DNA from: Rhizobium lentis | GTDB taxonomy: Bacteria > Pseudomonadota > Alphaproteobacteria > Rhizobiales > Rhizobiaceae | Direction: 5' to 3' | NCBI RefSeq assembly: GCF_014200175.1 | Contig: NZ_JACHBD010000023.1 | Coordinates: 1-43,618, forward strand | Length of the DNA: 43,618 nt | Shown here: in pieces, positions 36,641 through 43,618 of the stretch | How positions within the stretch are numbered: the stretch's first letter is position 1 | Layout: each line of letters begins with the position of its first letter | Translations under genes and position numbers: made by a program | Notes under the pieces: generated by a model | The model's input: only the letters and a program-made list of their open reading frames with translations | Databases searched by the model: none | What the model was told of the DNA's origin: nothing

Positions 36641-37156
36641 ATGACTGCCACCGCCTCACCCCTCGCCCGTCCCGGCTTCATCTATTCCATACTGCTCGCC
36701 ATCGGCATGGCGGCGGTGGTCGGCGCCGCTATCGGCTTCCAGTATATCGGCGGCTATATTCCCTGCGCACTGTGCCTGCTGCAGCGCCAGCCCTATTACT
36801 ACGCGATTCCGATCGCCATTCTCGCTGCGATCTGCGAGCTCGCGGGTCTGCCGAACTGGATTTCCCGCGCAATGATTCTCGCAGCCGGCATCCTGATGGT
36901 GGTCACCGCAGGCATGGGCGTCTATCACGCCGGCGTCGAATGGCATTTCTGGCCCGGCCCCGCCACCTGCTCGACCACCGCAAGCAGCATGACGACCAAT
37001 GCCGGCGATCTGCTCGGCGAACTCAATACGATCAAGGGTCCATCCTGCACCGATGCGGCGCTGCGGGTGCTCGGCCTGTCTTTCGCCGGCTGGAACGTGA
37101 TTGCGGGGATCCTGCTTGCGGCCTTCGCCTTCATCGGCGTGCGCAAGGCCGCCTGA
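36641..37156 (+). CDS. dsbB: Disulfide bond formation protein DsbB
   Basis: DsbB reoxidises periplasmic DsbA and passes electrons to quinones in the inner membrane. The 171-aa protein has four membrane segments and the two expected periplasmic cysteine pairs, C42-x-x-C45 in the first loop (PCALCLLQR) and C110 with C136 in the second. I start it at 36641, where GGAG lies upstream; the frame opens 42 bases earlier inside the repeat. No dsbA lies in the window. Confidence 0.9.
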   Translation: MTATASPLARPGFIYSILLAIGMAAVVGAAIGFQYIGGYIPCALCLLQRQPYYYAIPIAILAAICELAGLPNWISRAMILAAGILMVVTAGMGVYHAGVEWHFWPGPATCSTTASSMTTNAGDLLGELNTIKGPSCTDAALRVLGLSFAGWNVIAGILLAAFAFIGVRKAA

Positions 37157-37266
37157 GACAAGTCGCTGCGGACGTGGCCGGGGGGCCGCTGACAACGACG
37201 CGGAAGCAAGAGCCAAAGCGCGGCTTGCTGACCACGGTCGATGCGACGCGCTGCAGACGGCTGCGA

Positions 37267-37824
37267 TCAGGGCTGCAGTTCGGTATCCCAGTAGAGATAA
37301 TCGAGCCAGCTGTCATGCAGATAGTTCGGCGGAAACAGCCGGCCGTTATTGTGCAGGTCCTGCACCGTCGGCTGGTAGGGCTTCTGCGCGGGGAACATGC
37401 CTGCCTGCTTCGGAAGCTTGCTGCCCTTGCGCAGATTGCAGGGCGAGCAGGCCGCCACGACATTCTCCCAGGTCGTCTCGCCGCCGTGGGCACGCGGGAT
37501 GACGTGGTCGAAGGTCAGGTCGTCATGCGAGCCGCAATATTGGCACTCGAACCGATCGCGCAGGAAGACGTTGAACCGGGTGAAGGCTGGATTGCGGGAT
37601 GGCTGCACATAGGTCTTGAGGCATACGACACTCGGAAGCCGCATCGAAAAACTCGGCGAAGAAACCGAATGTTCATACTCGGCGATGATGTTCACACGGT
37701 CGAGAAATACCGCCTTGATCGCGTCCTGCCAGGACCACAGCGACAAGGGGTAATAACTCAGCGGCCGGTAGTCAGCGTTCAGGACGAGCGCTGGCAGGGC
37801 CTGCGGGGAGACTGCAATCGTCAA
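37267..37824 (-). CDS. HNH endonuclease
   Basis: This 185-aa protein has an HNH nuclease fold: a zinc CxxC knuckle (C94, C97), the catalytic DHVIPRAHGG (106-115, with H107), and a second knuckle C126/C129 followed by NLRKG. Similar stand-alone HNH proteins are common in alphaproteobacterial chromosomes; the role is unknown. The start is a TTG at 37824 with AGGAGAG five bases upstream, giving MTIAVSPQALPALVLNADYR, a family-like N-terminus; the frame opens 31 codons further. It converges on dsbB. Confidence 0.88.
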   Translation of the reverse strand: MTIAVSPQALPALVLNADYRPLSYYPLSLWSWQDAIKAVFLDRVNIIAEYEHSVSSPSFSMRLPSVVCLKTYVQPSRNPAFTRFNVFLRDRFECQYCGSHDDLTFDHVIPRAHGGETTWENVVAACSPCNLRKGSKLPKQAGMFPAQKPYQPTVQDLHNNGRLFPPNYLHDSWLDYLYWDTELQP

Positions 37825-37935
37825 GGGACTCTCCTGATCGATTCGGCATCTGCACCTGTATATTAGGCCGGTTGTTACAGGATTGTGAAGTCCAATAAAT
37901 TCAGAGGATAAAGGCAATTTAAAGAGCGTTGCCGA

Positions 37936-38580
37936 TCAGCCGACCGGCACCATGTCACGTCGCATTTTCGTGGCGTAGTAAGCCCAGAAAAGCCGGGCTG
38001 CCACCGAGCGCCACGGCGACCAGACCTGCGAAAGCTTGGCAAGCGCCTTCGCTTGCGGCCGCGCCGCAAGTCCGAGCGCGGCTCCGACGGCATTCTGCAA
38101 CGCGACATCGCCGGCCGGAAAGACATCGGCATGGCCGCCGCAGAACATCAGATAGACCTCCGCCGTCCAGGGGCCGACGCCCTTCAGCCCCGTCAGTTCG
38201 CCGAGCGCTTCGCCCGGCGGCTTCAGGCAGAGCCCGGAAAGATCGAGGCGGCCGGAGGCAACCGCTTCAGCGATCCGCGTCAGCGTATCGGCCTTGGCGC
38301 GCGACAGGCCGAATTCTCGCCATGCCTCGGGGTGAAGCAGCAGGTAAGCGTCCGCCGTCAGCGGGCCATCCGCCGGCAGCATGCGCCGCCAGATCGCCTC
38401 GGCGCTGGCGCGCGAAACCATTTGCGATACGATGATATGGGCAAGGCCGGCAAAACCGGCTTCGCGCAGCCGCAGCGGAAGGGGACCTACATCCGCGGCG
38501 ATCGGTGCAAGGCGCGGATCGAGGCGAAGCAGCGCTTCGAGCCCCAGCCTGACGTCATCGTCGTTGCGGATGATCTGCAC
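37936..38580 (-). CDS. DNA-3-methyladenine glycosylase II (AlkA-type HhH-GPD)
   Basis: This 214-aa enzyme removes alkylated bases from DNA to start base-excision repair. It has the helix-hairpin-helix LTGLKGVGPWTAE (129-141) and the catalytic aspartate D158 (PAGDVALQ). It lacks the Ada-type N-terminal part and is shorter than E. coli AlkA, as in many alphaproteobacteria. The start is a GTG at 38580 with GGGAGG six bases upstream. The frame stays open far upstream, over the gluQ start on the other strand, but that part is not a real extension. It is divergent from gluQ. Confidence 0.88.
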   Translation of the reverse strand: MQIIRNDDDVRLGLEALLRLDPRLAPIAADVGPLPLRLREAGFAGLAHIIVSQMVSRASAEAIWRRMLPADGPLTADAYLLLHPEAWREFGLSRAKADTLTRIAEAVASGRLDLSGLCLKPPGEALGELTGLKGVGPWTAEVYLMFCGGHADVFPAGDVALQNAVGAALGLAARPQAKALAKLSQVWSPWRSVAARLFWAYYATKMRRDMVPVG

Positions 38581-38627
38581 CGCGTCCTCCCAGTGGTTCA
38601 AAACCAAAATCCGTGGCAGAAGAAAGC

Positions 38628-39509
38628 ATGACCACGAGCGAGCGTCAAAAACCTGTCTTTCGATTTGCGCCGAGCCCCAACGGATCGCTGCATCTCGGCC
38701 ATGCCCTTTCGGCCTTTTTGAACCGCGACATGGCCGAAGCATTGCATGGCCGCCTGCTGCTGCGCATCGAGGATATCGACCAGGCCCGCTGCACCGCCGA
38801 ATTCGAGGCCGGCATCCTGAGAGACCTCGACTGGCTTGAGATCGACTGGGAAAGTCCGGTGCGGCGCCAGTCGGAGCATTTTCCGGAGTACCAGGCGGCG
38901 CTGCATGCACTGATCGAACGTGGCCTGGTCTATCCGGCTTTTCTGACGCGCGGCGAAGTGAAGGCGCGTGTCGCCGTCTATGAGGCAGCGGGCCAATCCT
39001 GGCCGCGCGATCCCGATGGCACGCCGCATTATCCGCCGATTGATCGCGAGCGGCCCGAAACCGAATGGCGGGAGATCCTTTCCTCCGGGAAAAAACATGC
39101 CTGGCGGCTCGACATGCGCAAGGCACTCGACCTGATCGGCGAACTGCTGTTCTGGACGGAAATCGGCGACGGCAGGACAGGCGAGATCGCCGCCGAACCT
39201 GGCATCTGGGGAGATGTCATCCTGTCGCGCTCGGATGCTCCTTCGAGCTACCATCTGTCGGTGGTCGTCGACGACGCCCTGCAGGGCGTCACCCATGTCG
39301 TGCGCGGCCTCGACCTTTTCCACGCCACATCGGTGCACCGGCTGCTGCAGGTTCTGCTCGGCCTGCCGCAGCCCGTCTACCACCATCACCGTCTCATTCT
39401 CGACGCCGATGGCCGCAAGCTTTCGAAAAGCGAAGGTGACAGCGGGCTCGCCGAATTGCGTGCCCGAGGCATGTCAGGGACCGACATTCGCCGCCTTGTC
39501 GGGCTCTGA
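38628..39509 (+). CDS. gluQ: Glutamyl-Q tRNA(Asp) synthetase
   Basis: GluQ (GluQRS) is a shortened glutamyl-tRNA synthetase without an anticodon domain that charges glutamate onto the queuosine base of tRNA(Asp). The 293-aa protein has the HIGH-type APSPNGSLHLGHA (14-26) and the KMSKS-type KLSKS (264-268). The cysteines that hold zinc in E. coli YadB are absent: the place of the CTC-type motif reads YPAFLTR, and no cysteine pair follows. The only cysteine is near residue 61. The start is the ATG at 38628; a GTG 15 bases upstream is possible. It overlaps the convergent YihY gene by 36 bases. Confidence 0.93.
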   Translation: MTTSERQKPVFRFAPSPNGSLHLGHALSAFLNRDMAEALHGRLLLRIEDIDQARCTAEFEAGILRDLDWLEIDWESPVRRQSEHFPEYQAALHALIERGLVYPAFLTRGEVKARVAVYEAAGQSWPRDPDGTPHYPPIDRERPETEWREILSSGKKHAWRLDMRKALDLIGELLFWTEIGDGRTGEIAAEPGIWGDVILSRSDAPSSYHLSVVVDDALQGVTHVVRGLDLFHATSVHRLLQVLLGLPQPVYHHHRLILDADGRKLSKSEGDSGLAELRARGMSGTDIRRLVGL

Positions 39510-40418
39510 TGGCCGTTCGACACGCTCTCTGCCGACGATCGAAAGCGTATGCGAGAACATCCGGAAGACGCGGAACTTGATGAGCGCCGCGTTGATCTCC
39601 GCTCCGACGATGAAAATGACGCCGACCATGTAGAGGAAGATCAGGACGATCATCACCGAGGCGAGACCGGCATAGGTCGCCGTATAATTGGCGAAGGTGG
39701 CGAGATAATAGGCAAAGATCAACGCGCCGGCGAGCCAGAGCAACAGCGTCAGCAAGACCCCCGGAATAACGTCGAACACCCGCCGCTTGCCGGCCGGCAG
39801 CCAGAGATGCATGACCAGCAGGCCGACGGTCAGCACGACAAGTGTGCCGTAAATGCGCCAGCTGAAGACGATGTCGAGCGTATCGGCAAACAGCGGCAAC
39901 CATTTCCGGGCATAGTCGAGCGCCAGTGGTACCGCCACCAGCAGGATACTGATCGCCGCGAAGATGATGACCGCGATCAGCACGTAGCCGAGGCTGGCCA
40001 GGCGGGTGAAATACCACGGCCGGCTTTCCTGCACGCGGTAGGCACGATTGAGCGAAATACGCAGCGCTTCGACGCCGTTCGAAGCGAAATAGGCGGCCGC
40101 CAGCACCGAGATCGTCAGCAGCCCGCCGCGCTGAATGGTCAGGACCTGCAGCACCTGGTCGGCCAGCGGCTTGGCGATCGCTTCGGGCCAGGTGTCGAAG
40201 ATCAGATGGATGGCGGTCGAGGAAAACTGATCGGCGCCGAGGAAGCTTGCAAGCGCAGTACCGAAGATCAGGAAAGGGAAAACCGCAAGCAGGCTCGACA
40301 GCGCCACGTGGCTTGCCATCGCAAATCCGTCATCCTCGACCATGTGACAGATCGCGTCATAGACCACGTCGTAGATCGTGCGCAGCACCTTCCGCATTCC
40401 GTCTCCGGCTTTCCACAT
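39474..40418 (-). CDS. YihY/BrkB family inner-membrane protein
   Basis: This 314-aa protein has six membrane segments and the YihY family core (GFAMASHVALSSLLAVFPFLIFG, SNGVEALRISLNRAY and GLASVMIVLIFLYMVG). The family was once called ribonuclease BN, which is now thought wrong; the true role is unknown. I start it at 40418 (MWKAGDGMRK) with AGAGGA upstream, not at the ATG at 40454 that would leave only 19 bases to the divergent SDR gene. Its end overlaps gluQ by 36 bases. Confidence 0.87.
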   Translation of the reverse strand: MWKAGDGMRKVLRTIYDVVYDAICHMVEDDGFAMASHVALSSLLAVFPFLIFGTALASFLGADQFSSTAIHLIFDTWPEAIAKPLADQVLQVLTIQRGGLLTISVLAAAYFASNGVEALRISLNRAYRVQESRPWYFTRLASLGYVLIAVIIFAAISILLVAVPLALDYARKWLPLFADTLDIVFSWRIYGTLVVLTVGLLVMHLWLPAGKRRVFDVIPGVLLTLLLWLAGALIFAYYLATFANYTATYAGLASVMIVLIFLYMVGVIFIVGAEINAALIKFRVFRMFSHTLSIVGRERVERPSEPDKAANVGP

Positions 40419-40473
40419 TGTATCCTCTGGCCGAATATGGGAAACGAGTCTCATTTTGTACAGGAATCATTCC

Positions 40474-41307
40474 ATGGCGGGAGAGCGCACAATCGTCGTC
40501 ACCGGCTGCTCCTCCGGCATCGGCGCGCATTGCGCCCGGGCGCTGAAAGCCGATGGCTGGCGCGTCTTTGCGACGGTGCGCAAAACGGATGATCTGCCGG
40601 GTCTGGAAGCCGACGGCATTGAAGCCTTGTTGATGGACTATGCCAGGATCGAGACGATTTCCGAGCTGGTCGACACCGTCTTGAAACGCAGCGACGGCCG
40701 TATCGACGCGCTCTTCAACAACGGTGCCTACGGCCAACCGGGCGCCGTTGAGGATCTTTCGACGGCAGCGCTGCGCGCCCAGTTCGAAGCGAATTTCTTC
40801 GGCTGGCACGAATTGACGCGGCAGGTCATCCCGGCGATGCGCAAACATGGGCAGGGCCGGATCGTCCAATGTTCGTCCATTCTCGGCGTCGTCCCCTATC
40901 GCTATCGCGGCGCCTACACCGCCTCCAAATTCGCGCTCGAGGGCCTCAGCATCACCCTGCGCATGGAGCTGCATGGCAGCGGCATCCATGTGAGCCTGAT
41001 CGAGCCCGGACCGATCGCCACGCGTTTCACTGCCAATGCGCTCGCAAAGATCAAGGAAAACATCGACGTCGAGAACTCGGCGCACGCGGCCGATTATATC
41101 AGGCAGTTGGCGAGGCTCGACGGTTCGGGGCCGGTCAATCGTCATAAACTTGGCCCCGAGGCTGTCTATTCGGTATTGAAACACGCATTGAACTCAAAAT
41201 ATCCAAGGCCACATTATCCCGTAACGACTCCGGCTAAACAGGGCATGTTCCTGAAGCGGCTGCTTCCGGCGGACCTCTTCTACCGCCTGATGCGCTGGAC
41301 GGACTGA
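40474..41307 (+). CDS. Short-chain dehydrogenase/reductase
   Basis: This 277-aa classical SDR binds NAD(P) through TGCSSGIG (10-17) and NNGAYG (82-87) and has the catalytic Y148-x-x-x-K152 with serines at 134-135. It resembles the retinol/17-beta-hydroxysteroid dehydrogenase-like SDRs. The substrate is unknown. AGGAA lies eight bases before the ATG at 40474. It is followed 18 bases later by the HIG1-like gene, so the two may be co-transcribed. Confidence 0.9.
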   Translation: MAGERTIVVTGCSSGIGAHCARALKADGWRVFATVRKTDDLPGLEADGIEALLMDYARIETISELVDTVLKRSDGRIDALFNNGAYGQPGAVEDLSTAALRAQFEANFFGWHELTRQVIPAMRKHGQGRIVQCSSILGVVPYRYRGAYTASKFALEGLSITLRMELHGSGIHVSLIEPGPIATRFTANALAKIKENIDVENSAHAADYIRQLARLDGSGPVNRHKLGPEAVYSVLKHALNSKYPRPHYPVTTPAKQGMFLKRLLPADLFYRLMRWTD

Positions 41308-41325
41308 CTGAGAAAGCTGAATGCC

Positions 41326-41529
41326 ATGTCCACAATCACCTATATCCTCGCGGTCATCGTCATGGGCGTCGTCGCCCTCGTGCTGATCCGCGGCCTCTTC
41401 AACATGATGAAGGGCGGCGACGCCAACCTTTCCAACAAGCTGATGCAGCTTCGCGTCCTGCTGCAGGCTGTCGCCGTCATCCTGATCATGCTGACGCTCT
41501 GGATCACCGGCGGCGGCCGCCCGACCTGA
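41326..41529 (+). CDS. HIG1-domain twin-transmembrane protein
   Basis: This 67-aa protein has two membrane helices (about 5-25 and 43-62) with a short loop rich in positive and polar residues (RGLFNMMKGGDANLSNKLMQLR), typical of the hypoxia-induced gene 1 family. Mitochondrial relatives (Rcf1/Higd) assist cytochrome oxidase. A role in the respiratory chain is inference. It lies downstream of the SDR gene and before a repeat element. Confidence 0.82.
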   Translation: MSTITYILAVIVMGVVALVLIRGLFNMMKGGDANLSNKLMQLRVLLQAVAVILIMLTLWITGGGRPT

Positions 41530-41587
41530 GGGCTGACCTAACGATAGAGGGGTAAATATGGGTACTATCGCCTCATCGAACTCCCTC

Positions 41588-41794
41588 ATTCCTGTGCTCG
41601 TCACAGGAATCCAGCCACCGCGCGTCCGCGCGGTGAATAACAAAATCCGACGTTCTCCCGCGCCCAAGGACTTGGGCGCAGAAGCCCACCGCCACCCTCC
41701 GCCATGCTCGGGCTTGACCCGAGGATCCATCCCCGTAGCTGCTGATGGATGCGGTGTGGATGCTCGGGTCAAGCCCGAGCATGACGGAGGGTGG
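41588..41794. repeat. Mosaic of four inverted repeats between the HIG1-like gene and the adenosyltransferase gene
   Basis: Four palindromes follow in series: ATTCCTGTG/CACAGGAAT (41588-41610), ACCGCGCG/CGCGCGGT (41617-41634), GCGCCCAAG/CTTGGGCGC (41660-41679) and a long pair 41692-41722 with 41764-41794, 30 of 31 bases matching, whose core contains GCTCGGGCTTGACC. The last two types are separate in other places of rhizobial genomes as I recall them, so this is a composite element. The whole gap 41530-41937 holds no gene. Confidence 0.7.
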
Positions 41795-41937
41795 GGTGGG
41801 TCGAAGAAACCACTCAGGGCGTATACACCCGTGTCAGGGTCCGCCAGCGCAACCAACAATGTCGGCACCGGGCTGAACCGACTTGATGAGGCAAAACGGG
41901 TGAGCGCGACCGCCCTCCCCCCAACACGCGGTGCAGC

Positions 41938-42516
41938 ATGGTGAAACTCAACAAGATTTACACAAAGACCGGCGACGATGGCACGACAGGGCTGGCTTCC
42001 GGCCCGCGCCGCCGGAAGGACGATCTGCGCGTCGAGGCCTATGGCACGATCGACGAGGCCAATTCGGCGATCGGCTTGGCGCGGCTTTACACGACAGACC
42101 TGGCCGACCTCGACACCATGCTGATGTCGATCCAGAACGATCTCTTCGACCTCGGCGCCGATCTTGCCACGCCCGACACTGGCGAACCACCGGCCTATGA
42201 GCCGCTGCGGATTGTCGAGACGCAAGTCGAGCGCATCGAGCGCGATATCGATCGGCTGAACGCCGACCTCAGTCCGCTGAGCTCCTTCATTCTGCCGGGC
42301 GGCAGCCCGGCCGCCGCGCATCTGCATCTGGCCCGCACGGTGGCCCGCCGGGCCGAACGGCTGATGGTGACGCTGGGGCGCATGGAGGGCGAAATCGTCG
42401 GCGGGGCCGCGATGAAATATATCAACCGGCTTTCAGATTTCCTCTTCGTCGCCGCTCGCCATGCAAATGACCGGGGTCGTGCGGATGTGCTTTGGGTTCC
42501 GGGAAAAAACAGATAG
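41938..42516 (+). CDS. PduO-type cob(I)alamin adenosyltransferase
   Basis: This 192-aa enzyme attaches the adenosyl group of ATP to cob(I)alamin to make coenzyme B12, or the related step in the synthetic pathway. It has the N-terminal ATP-binding KIYTKTGDDGTTGL, VEAYGTIDEANSAIGLA, and the helical core with FILPGGSPAAAHLHLARTVARRAER. It forms trimers in the family. No clear ribosome-binding site precedes the ATG, and the repeat element ends about 140 bases upstream. Product is reliable; whether it acts in synthesis or salvage is open. Confidence 0.92.
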   Translation: MVKLNKIYTKTGDDGTTGLASGPRRRKDDLRVEAYGTIDEANSAIGLARLYTTDLADLDTMLMSIQNDLFDLGADLATPDTGEPPAYEPLRIVETQVERIERDIDRLNADLSPLSSFILPGGSPAAAHLHLARTVARRAERLMVTLGRMEGEIVGGAAMKYINRLSDFLFVAARHANDRGRADVLWVPGKNR

Positions 42517-42549
42517 GCTTGCCGCGATCACGATTGCCGGGGGGCCTTT

Positions 42550-43338
42550 ATGTTCATACCATTTCATGACGCCAATACGCTTAAACACATCAAGGTTCAG
42601 TGGGTGACGTTGGCCTTGATCGCGTTGAATGTCGCGGTCTGGCTCTTTATCAGCCTGGAAAGCGAACAGGCTGCGCAGGCAACAACCGTCGGCCTCGGCT
42701 ACATCCCGGCAATCGCCTTCGGGCAGGCGCAGTTGGCTGAGGGATTGGACATTGTGCCAGAGCCGCTGACCTATCTCAGCTATGCCTTCGTCCATTCGGG
42801 CTTCTGGCATCTCGCCTCCAACATGGTCTTCCTATGGGTCTTCGGCGACAACGTCGAGGATGCGGTGGGGCATATGCGCTTCCTGCTTTTCTACCTCCTC
42901 TGCGCGGCCGCCGGCGCGCTTTGCCACGGCTTGCTGACGACAATGCCGGAAGCGCCGCTGGTCGGCGCCTCGGGGGCGATCTCCGGGGTCGTTGCCGCCT
43001 ATGTCATGCTGCATCCGCGTGTCAAGGTCTGGGTGCTGGTGTTCTTCCGCGTTCCCTTGCCCCTTCCGGCCTTCGTGCCTCTGCTTTTGTGGATCGGCCA
43101 GCAGTTCTTCATGCTGGCGGTGGCGCCCGATGGCGACGTCTCCTGGGGCGCCCATGTCGGCGGCATTCTTGCCGGGGCTGTTTTGATCCTGGTGCTGCGT
43201 CGTCGCGGCGTACCGCTCTTCGATCGGGAAATAGTGACGCCGCGCGCCGTGAGGAACGAAGCCGGCGTCGGTACGGCCGTTGCCGCCGGCGCGGATGGAC
43301 GGATCGAGCGTCTACCTTGGGGCCGTGGCCGAGGCTAA
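42550..43338 (+). CDS. Rhomboid family intramembrane serine protease
   Basis: This 262-aa inner-membrane protease has at least six membrane segments and the catalytic pair S141 (GASGAISG) and H202 (AHVGG). The HSGFWHLASN part supplies H82, H87 and N91 of the oxyanion side. It cleaves membrane substrates near the outer face. Substrates are unknown. It starts 33 bases after the adenosyltransferase gene and ends 185 bases before etfB. Confidence 0.92.
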   Translation: MFIPFHDANTLKHIKVQWVTLALIALNVAVWLFISLESEQAAQATTVGLGYIPAIAFGQAQLAEGLDIVPEPLTYLSYAFVHSGFWHLASNMVFLWVFGDNVEDAVGHMRFLLFYLLCAAAGALCHGLLTTMPEAPLVGASGAISGVVAAYVMLHPRVKVWVLVFFRVPLPLPAFVPLLLWIGQQFFMLAVAPDGDVSWGAHVGGILAGAVLILVLRRRGVPLFDREIVTPRAVRNEAGVGTAVAAGADGRIERLPWGRGRG

Positions 43339-43346
43339 CAGACATA

Positions 43347-43374
43347 TTGACGTGTACGTCAACGTCCATATATT
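43347..43374 (+). promoter_or_regulatory. Promoter of etfB with an overlapping palindromic operator
   Basis: A -35 box TTGACG (43347-43352), a 16-base spacer and a -10 box TATATT (43369-43374) lie 150 bases before etfB. The -35 box is the left arm of the palindrome TTGACGT-GT-ACGTCAA (43347-43362), whose ACGT-nn-ACGT core resembles the motif I remember for the MerR-type regulator LiuR. A regulator would block RNA polymerase there. The boxes are seen; the regulator is inference. Confidence 0.6.
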
Positions 43375-43523
43375 GCCGACGCAATCCCCTGCCTGCGTCA
43401 TGCAAGCGTTGTATTTGGGGGAAAAACGCGTATCCATGTCGCCATTCGACAATCGAAGCGGCGCTCGAGCGCGCATTTTCCTTAAAAGCCTCGCTGAAGC
43501 CAGTTTTTCTTGAAGGAGACCCC

Positions 43524-43618
43524 ATGAAGATTCTCGTGCCCGTCAAACGGGTTGTCGACTACAACGTGAAGATCCGGGTGAAGCCGGATGGCACGGGTGT
43601 CGAGCTTGCCAATGTGAA
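43524..43618 (+). CDS. etfB: Electron transfer flavoprotein beta subunit (start only)
   Basis: Only the first 31 codons are in the window. They read MKILVPVKRVVDYNVKIRVK, the typical beginning of ETF beta, which with the alpha subunit carries electrons from acyl-CoA dehydrogenases to the ubiquinone pool. AAGGAG lies a few bases before the ATG. A promoter with a palindromic operator precedes it at 43347-43374. Confidence 0.9.
   Translation, partial: MKILVPVKRVVDYNVKIRVKPDGTGVELANV

Noticed and set aside
38581..39126. N-terminal extension of the AlkA-type glycosylase
   Set aside because: The extra part lies antisense to gluQ and has shadow-like Arg/Ala-rich composition; the GTG at 38580 with GGGAGG gives the right family length.
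41558..41944. A 128-codon frame across the repeat mosaic
   Set aside because: It consists almost wholly of palindromic repeat DNA, has no ribosome-binding site and no recognisable protein, and runs into the real adenosyltransferase start.

Overview
The window looks like ordinary chromosome from a fast-growing rhizobium (Rhizobiaceae, most likely Rhizobium close to R. etli or R. leguminosarum). The reasons are its high GC content with dense short intergenic gaps, its alphaproteobacterial gene neighbours (DUF4167, clpB, prmC-prfA, ptsP-lysC, ubiG; mutT-GNAT-argJ-parvulin beside secA), an Flp-type pilin, and two compound palindromic intergenic repeats of a kind common in Rhizobium. The species is inferred from style and recalled protein similarity, not from a search.

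Layout. At 1-445 there is a strong leftward promoter that resembles a rhizobial rRNA promoter, then a membrane-anchored M23 endopeptidase (+). From 2.4 to 12 kb nearly everything lies on the minus strand: clpB, a DUF4167 protein, the translation-termination pair prfA-prmC, ptsP (nitrogen-PTS enzyme I) and lysC. Divergent ubiG follows. From 13 to 15.4 kb a minus-strand string holds a DUF1178 protein, a Nit-type amidohydrolase, a glutaredoxin and a ComF-like protein, with a degenerate methyltransferase divergent from it. A 55-aa Flp pilin gene and a small membrane protein sit at 16.5-17 kb. The minus string mutT-GNAT-argJ-parvulin is divergent from secA.

From 23.8 to 32.3 kb the genes are more accessory in nature: a polysaccharide flippase plus a CelD-like acetyltransferase, an acyl-CoA synthetase, an aldo/keto reductase, a methyltransferase, and a TetR regulator divergent from an MFS transporter with two near-identical palindromic operators between them. 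A tRNA-Leu(CAA) at 32.4 kb is followed by two orphan small genes.

From 33.6 to 43.6 kb come a CPA2 antiporter with a fused C-terminal cyclic-nucleotide-binding domain, a DedA-like protein, dsbB, an HNH endonuclease, an AlkA-type glycosylase, gluQ without its zinc cysteines, a YihY protein, an SDR, a HIG1-like protein, a PduO-type adenosyltransferase, a rhomboid protease and the start of etfB. etfB is preceded by a promoter whose -35 box lies in a 16-bp palindrome.

Most of the window is housekeeping sequence. I see no CRISPR array, transposase, integrase or phage genes and no clear undescribed multi-gene system. The points most worth a second look are the antiporter-CNBD fusion, the paired TetR operators, the palindrome before etfB, the orphan pilin pair, the two compound repeats and the zinc-less GluQ. 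Many start codons were moved inward from the longest reading frame on the basis of Shine-Dalgarno sites and family N-termini, and these choices are stated in the entries.
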